Shown one piece after another: positions 17,710 to 25,679 of a stretch of DNA of 64,000 bases. Every line of letters starts with the position of its first letter. Within the stretch, counting starts at the first letter, position 1. The notes beneath the pieces were generated by a model. It was not told where the DNA came from, searched no databases, and worked only from the letters and a program-made list of their open reading frames with translations. The stretch is taken from NCBI GenBank assembly GCA_965248075.1, contig CBDFIL010000003.1, positions 1,364,001 to 1,428,000 of the forward strand, written 5' to 3'. Made by a program: the position numbers and the translations under genes. The stretch comes from VXNE01 sp965248075. Its GTDB lineage: Bacteria; Pseudomonadota; Gammaproteobacteria; Pseudomonadales; Azotimanducaceae.

Positions 17710-17781
17710 CGCGGATGTCCAGCATTCCACCTAACCCGTTCTTTCCGCTCGCCTTCCCCGGGTGGACCAATTCGCCCTGAC
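17710..17781. repeat. 72-bp dispersed repeat, copy 2
   Basis: This is the second copy of the repeat at 13299-13370, in the same orientation, with 70 of 72 bases identical and without the tandem 14-bp tail. The two copies bracket the ABC exporter and amidohydrolase genes (13.4-17.7 kb). Confidence 0.85.
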
Positions 17782-17848
17782 TCTCCACCAGCTCCCCCAA
17801 CGGTGTCCTCCCGTGGCATTCTACCTTCGCGAACATCGCCGTCTTACT

Positions 17849-17875
17849 CTAATTTTCAGTGATGACGAAACACTA
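17849..17875. repeat. Isolated IS630-like terminal repeat
   Basis: Read on the minus strand this begins TAGTGTTTCGTCA, identical to the first 13 bp of the left end of IS630 copy 1 (10807-10819), and it has ATTAG at the same spacing (21 of 27 bases match overall). It faces the opposite way, so it could be the right-hand end of a 7-kb unit starting at 10807 or a leftover of another IS630 copy. It ends exactly at the TA where the 164-bp foldback element begins. Confidence 0.7.
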
Positions 17876-18037
17876 GTGTGCTGGGTCGCAAATAGCTTTG
17901 TCTTTGCGGTAGCGCATTTGCGTCGCTGGCAAGGCGCGTCCGACGAGCAGTGGTAGGCCCCACGGGAGGAGGCGCAACGCCGCCAGCGGCGAAAAGGCGC
18001 AGCGCAAACGTGAAGGTATTTGTGACCCAGCGCACTA
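17874..18037. mobile_element. 164-bp foldback MITE (IS630/Tc1-type, TA-flanked)
   Basis: Both ends start at TA with TAGTGYGCTGGGTCRCAAATA (left TAGTGTGCTGGGTCG, right, inverted, TAGTGCGCTGGGTCA). The inverted similarity continues inward through TTTGCG and CGCTGGC to a centre at GTGG-taggcc-CCAC, so the whole element can fold into one long hairpin. It encodes nothing. Its right edge provides the final base of the TAG stop codon of the neighbouring SDR gene. Confidence 0.75.
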
Positions 18038-18820
18038 ACGACCCTCCAGCGCGTCTTCCACGAAGGCGAGGAAGCTTGGCGGCTCTCCGCCGCCGTGCAC
18101 CTCCAGCGCGGCGCCGGAGATATAGGCGGCCGCGTCCGACGCCAGGAACAGGCATGCGTGGGCGACGTCCGCCGGAGTGCCCATGCGGCGGCCGGGGAGC
18201 TTGCCCTCGATCGCGGCGATGCCGCGGTTGCCGCCGTAGTGCATGGCGGCCGCATCGGCGTCCGTCTTGATCAGTCCGGCGACTATCGCGTTGACGCGAA
18301 CGTCCGGTCCCCACTCCTGGGCCAGCGAGGCGGTCGCCGAGAGCAGCCCGGCCTTGGCCGCTCCGTAGGCCATGGTTCCGGGGGAGGGCCGCACGCCAGA
18401 CACGCTTGCGACGTTGACGATCGTGCCATGCGCTTCCCGCAAGGCCGGATATGCCTGCTGGCTAACCAACAAGGGCGCGAGCAGGTTGAGCCGCACGATG
18501 GCCTCGGTGAATCGCGGCGACGCCGCCGCCGCGTCGGCCGCGGGGCTGCCGCCGGCGTTGTTGATGACGACGTCCAGTCGCCCGGCGTCATCGAGCAACG
18601 TGTCGACGAGGCACCTTACCTGGTCGGGGTCGCGCACGTCCGCCTCGATGAACTCGGCCCTCCCGCCGCCCGGCGCCCCGTTGGCGATGGGCACGGCAGG
18701 GGCGTGTCGGGCGCAGACGAATACGCGCGCACGGCTTGCGAGAAACGCCTGCGCGATGCCGCGGCCGATCCCGCGACTGCCGCCCGTGACGAGCACCACC
18801 TTGTCGTCGAATCGGAACAA
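18035..18820 (-). CDS. Short-chain dehydrogenase/reductase beside the steroid cluster
   Basis: A classical SDR of about 261 residues with VTGGSRGIG near the N-terminus, INNAGG, VASVSG (catalytic Ser) and YGAAKAG (Tyr and Lys). The C-terminus is GAALEVHGGGEPP plus a short tail. The fold starts at LFRFDDKVVL, and I place the start at a TTG at 18820 preceded by a G-rich site. A longer frame from an ATG at 19006 adds about 60 residues without SDR character. It is divergent from hsaA, so it may share control with the steroid operon. The stop codon TAG is formed at the junction with a 164-bp MITE. The substrate is unknown; a steroid hydroxyl is plausible. Confidence 0.75.
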   Translation of the reverse strand: MFRFDDKVVLVTGGSRGIGRGIAQAFLASRARVFVCARHAPAVPIANGAPGGGRAEFIEADVRDPDQVRCLVDTLLDDAGRLDVVINNAGGSPAADAAAASPRFTEAIVRLNLLAPLLVSQQAYPALREAHGTIVNVASVSGVRPSPGTMAYGAAKAGLLSATASLAQEWGPDVRVNAIVAGLIKTDADAAAMHYGGNRGIAAIEGKLPGRRMGTPADVAHACLFLASDAAAYISGAALEVHGGGEPPSFLAFVEDALEGR

Positions 18821-18882
18821 CCGCAGTCCCCCCGCACGCGGCAAAGGCGGACATGGTGGCGACAAAACGCGGACAGTGCAAC

Positions 18883-18898
18883 CGTCGCTCGGGCGACG
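18883..18898. promoter_or_regulatory. Small palindrome in the SDR-hsaA divergent region
   Basis: CGTCGC-TCGG-GCGACG is a perfect 6-bp inverted repeat inside the roughly 220-nt region between the divergent SDR and hsaA genes. It could be a regulator site or a chance GC-rich palindrome. I see no clear -35/-10 pair and no match to the TnnAACnnGTTnnA pattern of KstR operators. Confidence 0.25.
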
Positions 18899-19041
18899 AT
18901 TACGCGAGCTACCACCTGTGTTCGTGAGCCGGCGGAAGAAGCAGTGTGCAGCCAGCTTTCTCACCGCGGAGCCGGCGTGGACATTGCGTGGTTGCTGTGA
19001 AATCATCGAAACGTGTCGGTCACCTGCAGGAGGATCGCGCC

Positions 19042-20199
19042 ATGTCCGAGGCGAGGGAGTCCGGATTGGGTGCGCCTGTGATCGACATCGAGCCGCACCT
19101 GCCCCTGATCGCCGAACTCGGTCCGCGCGGACGCGCGGCGCGGGAGGTGGCGCCCGAGGCCATCGAGGCCCTCAAGACATCCCGGTTCATGCGCGCTCTC
19201 CTGCCCAGGCCGTGGGGCGGCATCGAGACCACACTGCAGGAGTTCTTTCGCGCCCACCTGCGGATCTCCGAGCAGGACATGAGCACCGGCTGGGTCGCGG
19301 GGGTCGTCGCGGTGCATGCGTACCAGCTCGCGTTGATGACCCGCCAAGCCTTGGACGAGGTGTACGCCGAGGGGCCCGACACGTTGATCTCCAGCTCCTA
19401 CAACCCGGTGGGCGCCAAGGTTTCGGCGGTCGCCGGTGGCTTCAGGCTCAGCGGACGGTGGGGCTGGAGTTCGGGGTCGGAGCACTGCTCCTGGGCGTTG
19501 CTGGGCGGCATCGTGCCCGGGGAGGACTACCGTACGTTCCTCGTGCCCCGGACGGACTACCGGATCGAGGACACCTGGTTCGCCTACGGGCTCCAGGCGA
19601 CGGGGTCCAACGACATCGTCATCGACCCGCCGGCGTTCGTTCCGGAACATCGCACGCACAAACGGCTGGACGGCTTCAACTGCGTGCACTCCCAGGAAAA
19701 TCCGATGTACGGCATTCCCTGGGCCCAGGTCTTCGTGCGCGTCGTTTCGACACCTGCCATCGGTGCGGCGCGCAGGGCGCTCCGGGTTTTTACCGGCAAC
19801 GCCGAGGGCAGCAGCACGGACCCGACCAAGCTTCGGGGCGACCCGGACATCGCGCGCCGCGTGGCCGAGACGGTCAACGACATCGATCGGGCGGAGGTCG
19901 TGCTTTTCGACAGCCTCGAGCGGATGTTGGAGCGGGCGCAGGCGCACGAGCCGCTGGAACTGTATGACCGCGTCCGCTTTCGCTATCAGGCCGCCATCGT
20001 AATCGACGACATGACCCGGGCCGTGGACCGGCTGTTCGAGGTCGCCGGCGGCAGGAGCGTGTTCGACGGAGCGACGATCCAGGACATCTGGCGCGACATC
20101 CGAGTGGCACGTGCGCATGTCGCCAACAATCCCACCGCCTTCGCTCGCAACCTGGGCTCCATGGCGCTCGGGGCCGAGAACGGCGACCCGTTCGTGTAG
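19042..20199 (+). CDS. hsaA: HsaA-like flavin-dependent monooxygenase (acyl-CoA dehydrogenase fold)
   Basis: A 385-residue protein of the acyl-CoA dehydrogenase fold, of the subgroup that works as the oxygenase part of two-component flavin monooxygenases. Markers are ALLPRPWGGIE, the SEQDMSTGWVAGV core, GRWGWSSGSEH in the middle domain, and FARNLGSMALG near the end. In steroid catabolism HsaA hydroxylates the aromatised A-ring of 3-HSA to the catechol 3,4-DHSA using reduced flavin from HsaB. The next two genes encode the matching ring-cleaving dioxygenase and hydrolase, which supports this assignment. The ATG at 19042 has AGGAGG 11 nt upstream. No HsaB reductase gene is present in the window. 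Confidence 0.85.
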   Translation: MSEARESGLGAPVIDIEPHLPLIAELGPRGRAAREVAPEAIEALKTSRFMRALLPRPWGGIETTLQEFFRAHLRISEQDMSTGWVAGVVAVHAYQLALMTRQALDEVYAEGPDTLISSSYNPVGAKVSAVAGGFRLSGRWGWSSGSEHCSWALLGGIVPGEDYRTFLVPRTDYRIEDTWFAYGLQATGSNDIVIDPPAFVPEHRTHKRLDGFNCVHSQENPMYGIPWAQVFVRVVSTPAIGAARRALRVFTGNAEGSSTDPTKLRGDPDIARRVAETVNDIDRAEVVLFDSLERMLERAQAHEPLELYDRVRFRYQAAIVIDDMTRAVDRLFEVAGGRSVFDGATIQDIWRDIRVARAHVANNPTAFARNLGSMALGAENGDPFV

Positions 20200-20207
20200 G
20201 CGGAGCG

Positions 20208-21062
20208 ATGTCCATGTCGGCGCGTGGCAACCAGCCCGACTCCCCACCCCGTGGCGAGACGATGCGCGTCCGGGATATAGGCCTGCACTTCCATGACCAT
20301 CACCCGGCAGCGGCGCATGGCGGAGTCCTCGCGTTCGTCCACGGCAGCGGGCCCGGGGCGAGCGGCTACAGCAACTTCAAGCTGAACGTCGGGGCGTTCG
20401 TCGAAGCCGGATATCGCGTCGTCGTGCCGGACCTGCCGGGCTTCGGCTACTCGTCCAAGCCCACGGACATCGACTACACCACCGACTACTTCGTCGAGCA
20501 CCTGATGGGCCTTCTCGACGCCCTCGGCGTCGAGCATTGTGCGCTGATCGGCAATTCGCTCGGCGGTGCGGTCTGCATCCGGGCGGCGCTGGACCACCCG
20601 GCGCGCATCGACAAACTCGTTCTCATGGCGCCAGGCGGAATAGAAGAACTGCCGACGTACATGGCCATGCCCGCGATGGCGCGCATGATCGAGAACTTCG
20701 TCGGCGGCACACTGGACCGGGAGGGCCTGCACCGTGTGCTGGAGACCCTGGTGTTCGACCCCTGCCACGTGACTGACGAACTGGTCGACGAGCGCTACGC
20801 GATCCTGCGGACGCAGCCGCCCGAGGTGCTGAGCCGCATGCGCATACCGAACATGGAGACCGAACTCAGGGACATCCTTTGCCCAGTGCTCGCCTTCTGG
20901 GGCGCGGAGGACGAGATGGTGCCGGCGAGCGGCGGGCAGAAGCTTCTCCGCGCCTGCCGACCGAGCCGCCTGGTCGAGGTGGCCGAGTGCGGACACTGGG
21001 TGATGGTGGAGCACAGGCGGCTCTTCAACGCGACTTGTCTGGACTATCTGGAGAACGGTTAG
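20208..21062 (+). CDS. hsaD: HsaD-like meta-cleavage product hydrolase (alpha/beta hydrolase)
   Basis: A 284-residue alpha/beta hydrolase of the C-C bond (meta-cleavage product) hydrolase group. The oxyanion segment HGSGPGASGYSNF (residues 45-57) is diagnostic. The nucleophile is S117 in GNSLGG, with D235 (GAEDEMVP) and H263 (CGHWVMVEH). HsaD hydrolyses 4,9-DSHA, the product of HsaC, to HHD and the C/D-ring fragment (DOHNAA). The domain proper begins near residue 20, and an alternative start at ATG 20262 would remove the unstructured N-terminal stretch. It follows hsaA by 8 nt and precedes hsaC, the arrangement expected for a ring A/B module. Confidence 0.88.
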   Translation: MSMSARGNQPDSPPRGETMRVRDIGLHFHDHHPAAAHGGVLAFVHGSGPGASGYSNFKLNVGAFVEAGYRVVVPDLPGFGYSSKPTDIDYTTDYFVEHLMGLLDALGVEHCALIGNSLGGAVCIRAALDHPARIDKLVLMAPGGIEELPTYMAMPAMARMIENFVGGTLDREGLHRVLETLVFDPCHVTDELVDERYAILRTQPPEVLSRMRIPNMETELRDILCPVLAFWGAEDEMVPASGGQKLLRACRPSRLVEVAECGHWVMVEHRRLFNATCLDYLENG

Positions 21063-21116
21063 GGGAGGCGAGCGACCACACAGAGGCACGGTTCAGGTCC
21101 CCGAGGAGGAGGTGAG

Positions 21117-22004
21117 ATGTCAGTAGCTGCGCTGGGTTACGTGCGCCTGGAAACGCGCGATCCGGCCGAGTGGTGCGCATTTGCGGAGCAGGTGCTCGGC
21201 TTTGTCGGCGAGACTGCCGCGGACGGGAGCGTGCGCCTGCGCATGGACCGCGCCCCGTTCCGCTACCTGATCGATCCGGGCCGGGTAGATCGGTTCGCCG
21301 CCGCCGGCTGGGAGTGCCGCGACGAAGCCACTTTCGGGCAGCTCGTGGAGGCACTCGCCGATGCGGCCGCGCTCGTGCGCAGAGGCGACCGTGACGACGA
21401 GCGGCGCCGGGGGGTGGCGGGGGTCGCCTTCGGCGAGGATCCCTCGGGCAACGCCTTCGATCTCTACTACGGCCGGGCCGCTTCCGAGGAGGCGTTCGTC
21501 CCTGCGATCCCCGGGCTTGGCTTCGTCACCGATCCCATGGGGCTTGGTCACGTCGTGCTCTCGTCGCCGGAGTTCGACGCCACCGACGCGTTCTACCGGG
21601 ACGTGCTCGGCTTTGGCCTGAGCGATCGCCTGACCCTGCCTGCGCCGGTGGAGGGCGAGTCAGGCCAACGGCTGCACTTCCTGCACGCGGACAATCCGCG
21701 GCATCACAGCCTGGGTCTGTACAACTACCTGACGCCGAGCGGCGTCGCCCATATCATGGCGGAGGTCGATTCGCTGGACAGCGTGGGGCTCTGCCTGGAC
21801 CGCGCCAGGGCCGCCCAGGCGCCCATCGTCGCTACCCTGGGGCGCCACTGGAACGACGGTTTGGTGTCCTTCTACATGCTGGCGCCGGGAGGTATTCCCA
21901 TCGAATACGGCTTTGGCGGACGGCAGCACGACTGGAGCGAGTTCGAGCCGACGGAAGGCTCGGTCGCCGACATCTGGGGCCATGAATACGCGTTTCCGCA
22001 ATGA
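21117..22004 (+). CDS. hsaC: HsaC-like type I extradiol dioxygenase
   Basis: A 295-residue two-domain vicinal-oxygen-chelate dioxygenase. The iron ligands of the C-terminal domain are visible as H145 (GLGHVVL), H212 (VAHIMAEV) and E263 (IEYGFGG). The second-shell residues of the BphC family also occur: H196 or H197 (NPRHHSLG), H244 (GRHWND) and Y253 (SFYM). HsaC cleaves the catechol 3,4-DHSA next to the hydroxyls (meta cleavage) in steroid A-ring breakdown. AGGAGGAGG lies just upstream of the ATG. It sits directly after the hydrolase that would process its product. The enzyme looks fully competent; only the precise catechol is inferred. Confidence 0.9.
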   Translation: MSVAALGYVRLETRDPAEWCAFAEQVLGFVGETAADGSVRLRMDRAPFRYLIDPGRVDRFAAAGWECRDEATFGQLVEALADAAALVRRGDRDDERRRGVAGVAFGEDPSGNAFDLYYGRAASEEAFVPAIPGLGFVTDPMGLGHVVLSSPEFDATDAFYRDVLGFGLSDRLTLPAPVEGESGQRLHFLHADNPRHHSLGLYNYLTPSGVAHIMAEVDSLDSVGLCLDRARAAQAPIVATLGRHWNDGLVSFYMLAPGGIPIEYGFGGRQHDWSEFEPTEGSVADIWGHEYAFPQ

Positions 22005-22025
22005 ACAGACTCGGGGCGCAGTGCC

Positions 22026-22910
22026 ATGAATGCCGCTGACAAGCTGTGCTCGATCGAGGAAATCGCCGCTTCGGTCGAGTCCGGCATGACGCTTGGCATC
22101 GGTGGTTGGGGTGGGCGCCGCAAGCCGATGGCGGTCGTGCGCGAACTCCTCAACACCGACACGAAGGACCTGACGGTGGTCAGCTACGGCGGGCCTGACG
22201 TGGGCATGCTCGCGGCCGGGGGCCGGATCGCCAAACTGGTGTTCGGCTTCGTCTCCATGGACCTCGTGCCGTTGGAGGCACACTTTCGCGTTGCGCGCCA
22301 GGCGGGCGCCTTCGAGGTCATGGAACTCGACGAGGGCATGCTGCAGCTTGGCCTGAAGGCTGCGGCGGCGCGGCTGCCGTTCCTGCCTTCGCGGGTGGGA
22401 CTGGCCTCGGACGTGCTGACCGTCAATCCCGACATCAGGACCGTCACTTCGCCGTACGAGGATGGCGAGACCTTCGTCGCCGTGCCGGCCCTGCCGCTCG
22501 ACGTGGCCGTCTGCCATGTAAACGAAGCCGACGCGCGCGGCAACTCCCGCATCTCCGGCCCGGATCCATTCTTCGACGAGTGGCTCTGCCGCGCTGCGGA
22601 GCGTGCCTTCGTGACGACCGAGGCCCTGGTGGATACCGACGCCTTCGACGACCCCCAGACGGCCCTGCAGATGCCGATCGAGCGATCCCTCGTGCATGGT
22701 GTCGCGTTGGCTGCGTACGGAGCCCATCCGACTTCGTGCGCACCGAGATACGGCATGGACGTGGACCACATGCGGACGTACTCGAACGCCGCCCGGAACG
22801 GCTGGCGTGGTTACGCGGATCGCTATGTCGCGGGCAAGCGTCTCGACGCCTACCTGGCCGAGGTGGGCGGTCCGTATACGGTGGGCGCGCTGCCGCTGCC
22901 CGTGTTCTAA
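22026..22910 (+). CDS. ipdA: IpdA-like CoA-transferase family subunit (ring-opening hydrolase, alpha)
   Basis: A 294-residue class I CoA-transferase alpha-type subunit, starting with an N-terminal GIGGWGGRRKPMAVVREL loop and continuing with YGGPDVGMLAAGGRIAKLVFGF. In actinobacterial steroid degraders IpdA and IpdB together hydrolyse the last carbocycle of the C/D fragment (COCHEA-CoA) rather than transferring CoA. The gene is followed by the beta-type subunit 25 nt on, and both lie upstream of ipdC and echA20 homologues, the same set found with them elsewhere. It is therefore named by homology plus synteny; transferase activity on another substrate is a less likely alternative. Confidence 0.85.
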   Translation: MNAADKLCSIEEIAASVESGMTLGIGGWGGRRKPMAVVRELLNTDTKDLTVVSYGGPDVGMLAAGGRIAKLVFGFVSMDLVPLEAHFRVARQAGAFEVMELDEGMLQLGLKAAAARLPFLPSRVGLASDVLTVNPDIRTVTSPYEDGETFVAVPALPLDVAVCHVNEADARGNSRISGPDPFFDEWLCRAAERAFVTTEALVDTDAFDDPQTALQMPIERSLVHGVALAAYGAHPTSCAPRYGMDVDHMRTYSNAARNGWRGYADRYVAGKRLDAYLAEVGGPYTVGALPLPVF

Positions 22911-22935
22911 CGCCGCGCATCCGAAGGAGGTATGC

Positions 22936-23790
22936 ATGTCAGACACCCCGAAGGAGACGCCATCCGGGGCCAACGCCGCCGCGTGCGCGACGGCGGAGGA
23001 GAGCGTGTTCACCCTGGCGGAACTGTGCATCTGCTGCGCGGCGGAGGCGTTCCGCGGCGACGGCGAGGTGCTGGCCACGAGCATCGGCTTGGTGCCCCGC
23101 CTGGCGGCCGGGCTGGCCAAGCTGACCTTCGAGCCGGGGCTGATGATCACCGACGGCGAGGCCTACCTGGTGTCGGAGCCGGTTCCCGTCGGCCCGCGGG
23201 GGGATTACACGCCGAAGATCGAGGGGTTGATGACGTACGAGCGCGTCTTCGACATCGTCTATCGGGGCCAGCGGCACGCGATGGTCACGCCGGTGCAGAT
23301 GGACCGGTTCGGCCAGATGAACATCTCTGTGATCGGGGACTACGACAGACCCAAGACCGCGCTGCTCGGCGTGCGTGGCTATCCCGGCAACACCATCAGC
23401 AACGCCAACTCGATGTTCGTGCCGAACCACGACCGACGCACTTTCGTCGCTGGCGAGGTCGACATGGTTGGGGGCATCGGTTACAACGCGGCCCGCTGGC
23501 CGGGCGGCGAGCAGCCGCGTCATCTGGATCTGCGCCGCATCGTCACGAACCTGGCGGTCATGGACTTCCAGGGTCCCGACCACGCCATCCGCGTCACCCG
23601 CCTGCATCCCGGCGTCAGCTTCGACGAAGTGCAGGACAACACGAGCTTCCGGCTGTTGGCCGCGGACGGGCTGACCGCCACCCCGGAGCCTACGGCGGAA
23701 CAGCTGCGACTCATTCGCGAACGCCTCGACCCCCACGATCTTCGCGCCGGGGCCATCCGCGGCAACCCCGCAGGGACGCGCGTGAGCTAG
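22936..23790 (+). CDS. ipdB: IpdB-like CoA-transferase family subunit (ring-opening hydrolase, beta)
   Basis: A 284-residue class I CoA-transferase beta-type subunit. Features include the helix FTLAELCICCAAEAF, the ATSIGLVPRLAAGLAKLT region, and MDRFGQMNISVIGDY followed by GVRGYPGNTISNANS. IpdB is the partner of IpdA in opening the final steroid ring. AAGGAGG sits 5 nt before the ATG at 22936, while the longer in-frame extension to 22696 only shadows ipdA. The N-terminal 20 residues before the fold are Ala/Thr-rich and look disordered. The gene is 6 nt from ipdC, so tight co-expression is expected. Confidence 0.85.
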   Translation: MSDTPKETPSGANAAACATAEESVFTLAELCICCAAEAFRGDGEVLATSIGLVPRLAAGLAKLTFEPGLMITDGEAYLVSEPVPVGPRGDYTPKIEGLMTYERVFDIVYRGQRHAMVTPVQMDRFGQMNISVIGDYDRPKTALLGVRGYPGNTISNANSMFVPNHDRRTFVAGEVDMVGGIGYNAARWPGGEQPRHLDLRRIVTNLAVMDFQGPDHAIRVTRLHPGVSFDEVQDNTSFRLLAADGLTATPEPTAEQLRLIRERLDPHDLRAGAIRGNPAGTRVS

Positions 23791-23796
23791 CCGCGC

Positions 23797-24846
23797 ATGG
23801 ACGCGCTCGCGACACCCGCGGTGGAGTTGCTGGGGAGCCGCTACCCGATCGTGCAGAGCGCGATGGGATGGGTGTCTACCTCCGAACTGGTCATCGCGAC
23901 TTCCAGGGCCGGCGCGTTCGGCTTCCTGGCATGCGCCGTGCTGAGTCCCGCGCAGGCCGAGCGCGAGGTGAGACGCGTCCTTGACGGCGTGGACGCCCCT
24001 TTCGGCGTCAATTTTCACAGCTTCCAGCCGGGGGCCGATCGCATCGTCGATCTGGTCATGGACCATGGCGTGCGCGCGGTGAGCTACGGGCGCGCCCCGG
24101 CGCCCAACCTCATCGACAAGCTGAAGGCGGCCGGCGTACTCTGTGTCCCGACCGTCGGCGCCGCCAGGCACGTCGCCAAGGCCGTCGAACTGGGCGCCGA
24201 CCTGATCGTCTGCCAGGGCAGCGAGGGCGGGGGCCACACGGGTGTCACCCCGACCTTCCTGCTGCTGGCCCAGGCCCTGGAGGCCGTGTCCGTTCCCGTC
24301 ATCGCCGCCGGCGGTTTCCGGGACGGTCGGGGCTTGGCTGCGGCGCTGGCCTTCGGTGCGGCGGGCATTGCGATGGGTACGCGGTTCATGATGACTTCGG
24401 ACAGCCCGACGCCGAGCGCGACCAAGGCGCGGTATCTGGCGGCAGGGACGGACGACACTGTGGTGAGCAGGAAACTCGATGGCCTGCCGCAGCGCATGGT
24501 GATCAACGAAACCATTAAGCGGCTCGAGCGGACGGGGCCGCTCGGGATGACCGCGCGGGCGCTGGTCAACGCGTGGAACTTCCGCGCCGAGACCGGGGCG
24601 TCGTTCGCCGACTACCTGAGAAGCGGGTGGTCAGCGGCCCGCCACGGCGACCTCGGACTGGCGCAGACCCTGATGGCGGCGAACGCGCCAATGATCATCA
24701 AGCGGTCCATGGTCGACGGCCGGCCGGGGGAAGGGGTCCTGCCGAGCGGCCAGGTGGCCGGTCTCATCGACGACCTTCCGACGTGCGAAGAACTCGTGGC
24801 ACGGGTGGTCGGCGAGGCCCGCACGAGCATCGCCGCCCTGCGCTGA
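23797..24846 (+). CDS. ipdC: IpdC-like flavin reductase (nitronate monooxygenase fold)
   Basis: A 349-residue FMN TIM-barrel of the nitronate monooxygenase/2-nitropropane dioxygenase family. It has the N-terminal YPIVQSAMGWVS, CQGSEGGGHTG at the flavin-phosphate loop, VIAAGGFRDGRG, and GAAGIAMGTRFMMT. In steroid degraders a protein of this family, IpdC, acts on a CoA-bound C/D-ring intermediate just before IpdAB. Position between ipdB and the echA20 homologue favours this over a true nitronate oxygenase. The ATG follows the ipdB stop by 6 nt, with weak ribosome-site character, consistent with translational coupling. Confidence 0.82.
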   Translation: MDALATPAVELLGSRYPIVQSAMGWVSTSELVIATSRAGAFGFLACAVLSPAQAEREVRRVLDGVDAPFGVNFHSFQPGADRIVDLVMDHGVRAVSYGRAPAPNLIDKLKAAGVLCVPTVGAARHVAKAVELGADLIVCQGSEGGGHTGVTPTFLLLAQALEAVSVPVIAAGGFRDGRGLAAALAFGAAGIAMGTRFMMTSDSPTPSATKARYLAAGTDDTVVSRKLDGLPQRMVINETIKRLERTGPLGMTARALVNAWNFRAETGASFADYLRSGWSAARHGDLGLAQTLMAANAPMIIKRSMVDGRPGEGVLPSGQVAGLIDDLPTCEELVARVVGEARTSIAALR

Positions 24847-24896
24847 CGGCGGTAGCCGCCGGACGCCGCGTCGGGATTCACAGGGGGAGCAACGCA

Positions 24897-25676
24897 ATGC
24901 CCTTCGAGGTCCAGGTCCAGAACGGCATCGGCGAGATCGTCTTCGCCCATCCGCCGGTCAACGCCTTTGACTCGTCGATGTGGCTCGAACTGCCGGGCGT
25001 CGTGTACGCGCTCGCCCGCAGGCAGGAGGTGCGTTGCCTGTTGATTCGCGCCGAGGGCAGGGGATTCTGCGCGGGCGTGGACATCAAGGAGGTGCAGGCG
25101 AACCCGCACGCGATCGTGCAGCTTAACCGGGGGAACTTTCTGAGCTACCAGGCCGTGCATCGCTGCGAAGTGCCGGTCGTTGCGGCGCCGCACGGCTTCG
25201 TGCTCGGCGGCGGCATCGGCATCTGTGGAGCGAGCGATGCGATCGTCGCCGCGGACGACGCCTACTTCGCGCTGCCCGAGATCGACCGTGGCGCAATGGG
25301 CGGGGCCGCCCACCTGCAGCGCATGCTCCCGCATGCCAGGGTGCGCGCCGCCTTCTTGACCGGCGGGCGGATCACGGCCCAGGAAGCCTGGCGTCTGGGG
25401 GGCGTCGAGCGCGTCGTCCCGAGGGCGGAGCATCCCGCGGCCGCGCTGGAGTTCGCCGGCATCGTCGCCTCGAAGAGCCGGGATGCGCTACGCATCGCCA
25501 AGCAGGCGCTTAACGGCATTGAGGCCGTGGACGTCGAACATGCGTACCGTTGGGAGCAGGGCTTTACCTTCGAGATGTACCTGCACGAAGATTCACAGGT
25601 CGCGCGCGACGCCTTCGTCCAGACCGGCCGTGCGGCGGGATTCGGTGGCGCCAGCAAACAGGATCAGGAGAGCTAA
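24897..25676 (+). CDS. echA20: EchA20-like enoyl-CoA hydratase/isomerase family ring hydrolase
   Basis: A 259-residue crotonase-fold protein. It shows the CoA-binding loop RGFCAGVDIKEV (oxyanion-hole region), the second oxyanion motif FVLGGGIGICGASD, and the PEIDRGAMGG active-site segment. EchA20 hydrolyses the D ring of HIEC-CoA in the HIP pathway, and the neighbours ipdC, ipdAB and fadA6 are its usual companions. GGGGGAG precedes the ATG at 24897; the frame extending back to 24573 is a shadow of ipdC. The C-terminal region ends in an unremarkable tail. Substrate identity is from synteny, while the crotonase fold is clear. Confidence 0.85.
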   Translation: MPFEVQVQNGIGEIVFAHPPVNAFDSSMWLELPGVVYALARRQEVRCLLIRAEGRGFCAGVDIKEVQANPHAIVQLNRGNFLSYQAVHRCEVPVVAAPHGFVLGGGIGICGASDAIVAADDAYFALPEIDRGAMGGAAHLQRMLPHARVRAAFLTGGRITAQEAWRLGGVERVVPRAEHPAAALEFAGIVASKSRDALRIAKQALNGIEAVDVEHAYRWEQGFTFEMYLHEDSQVARDAFVQTGRAAGFGGASKQDQES

Positions 25677-25679
25677 GTC

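Noticed and set aside
23797..24846. A true nitronate monooxygenase
   Set aside because: The fold fits, but the position between ipdB and echA20 homologues makes the steroid enzyme IpdC much more likely.
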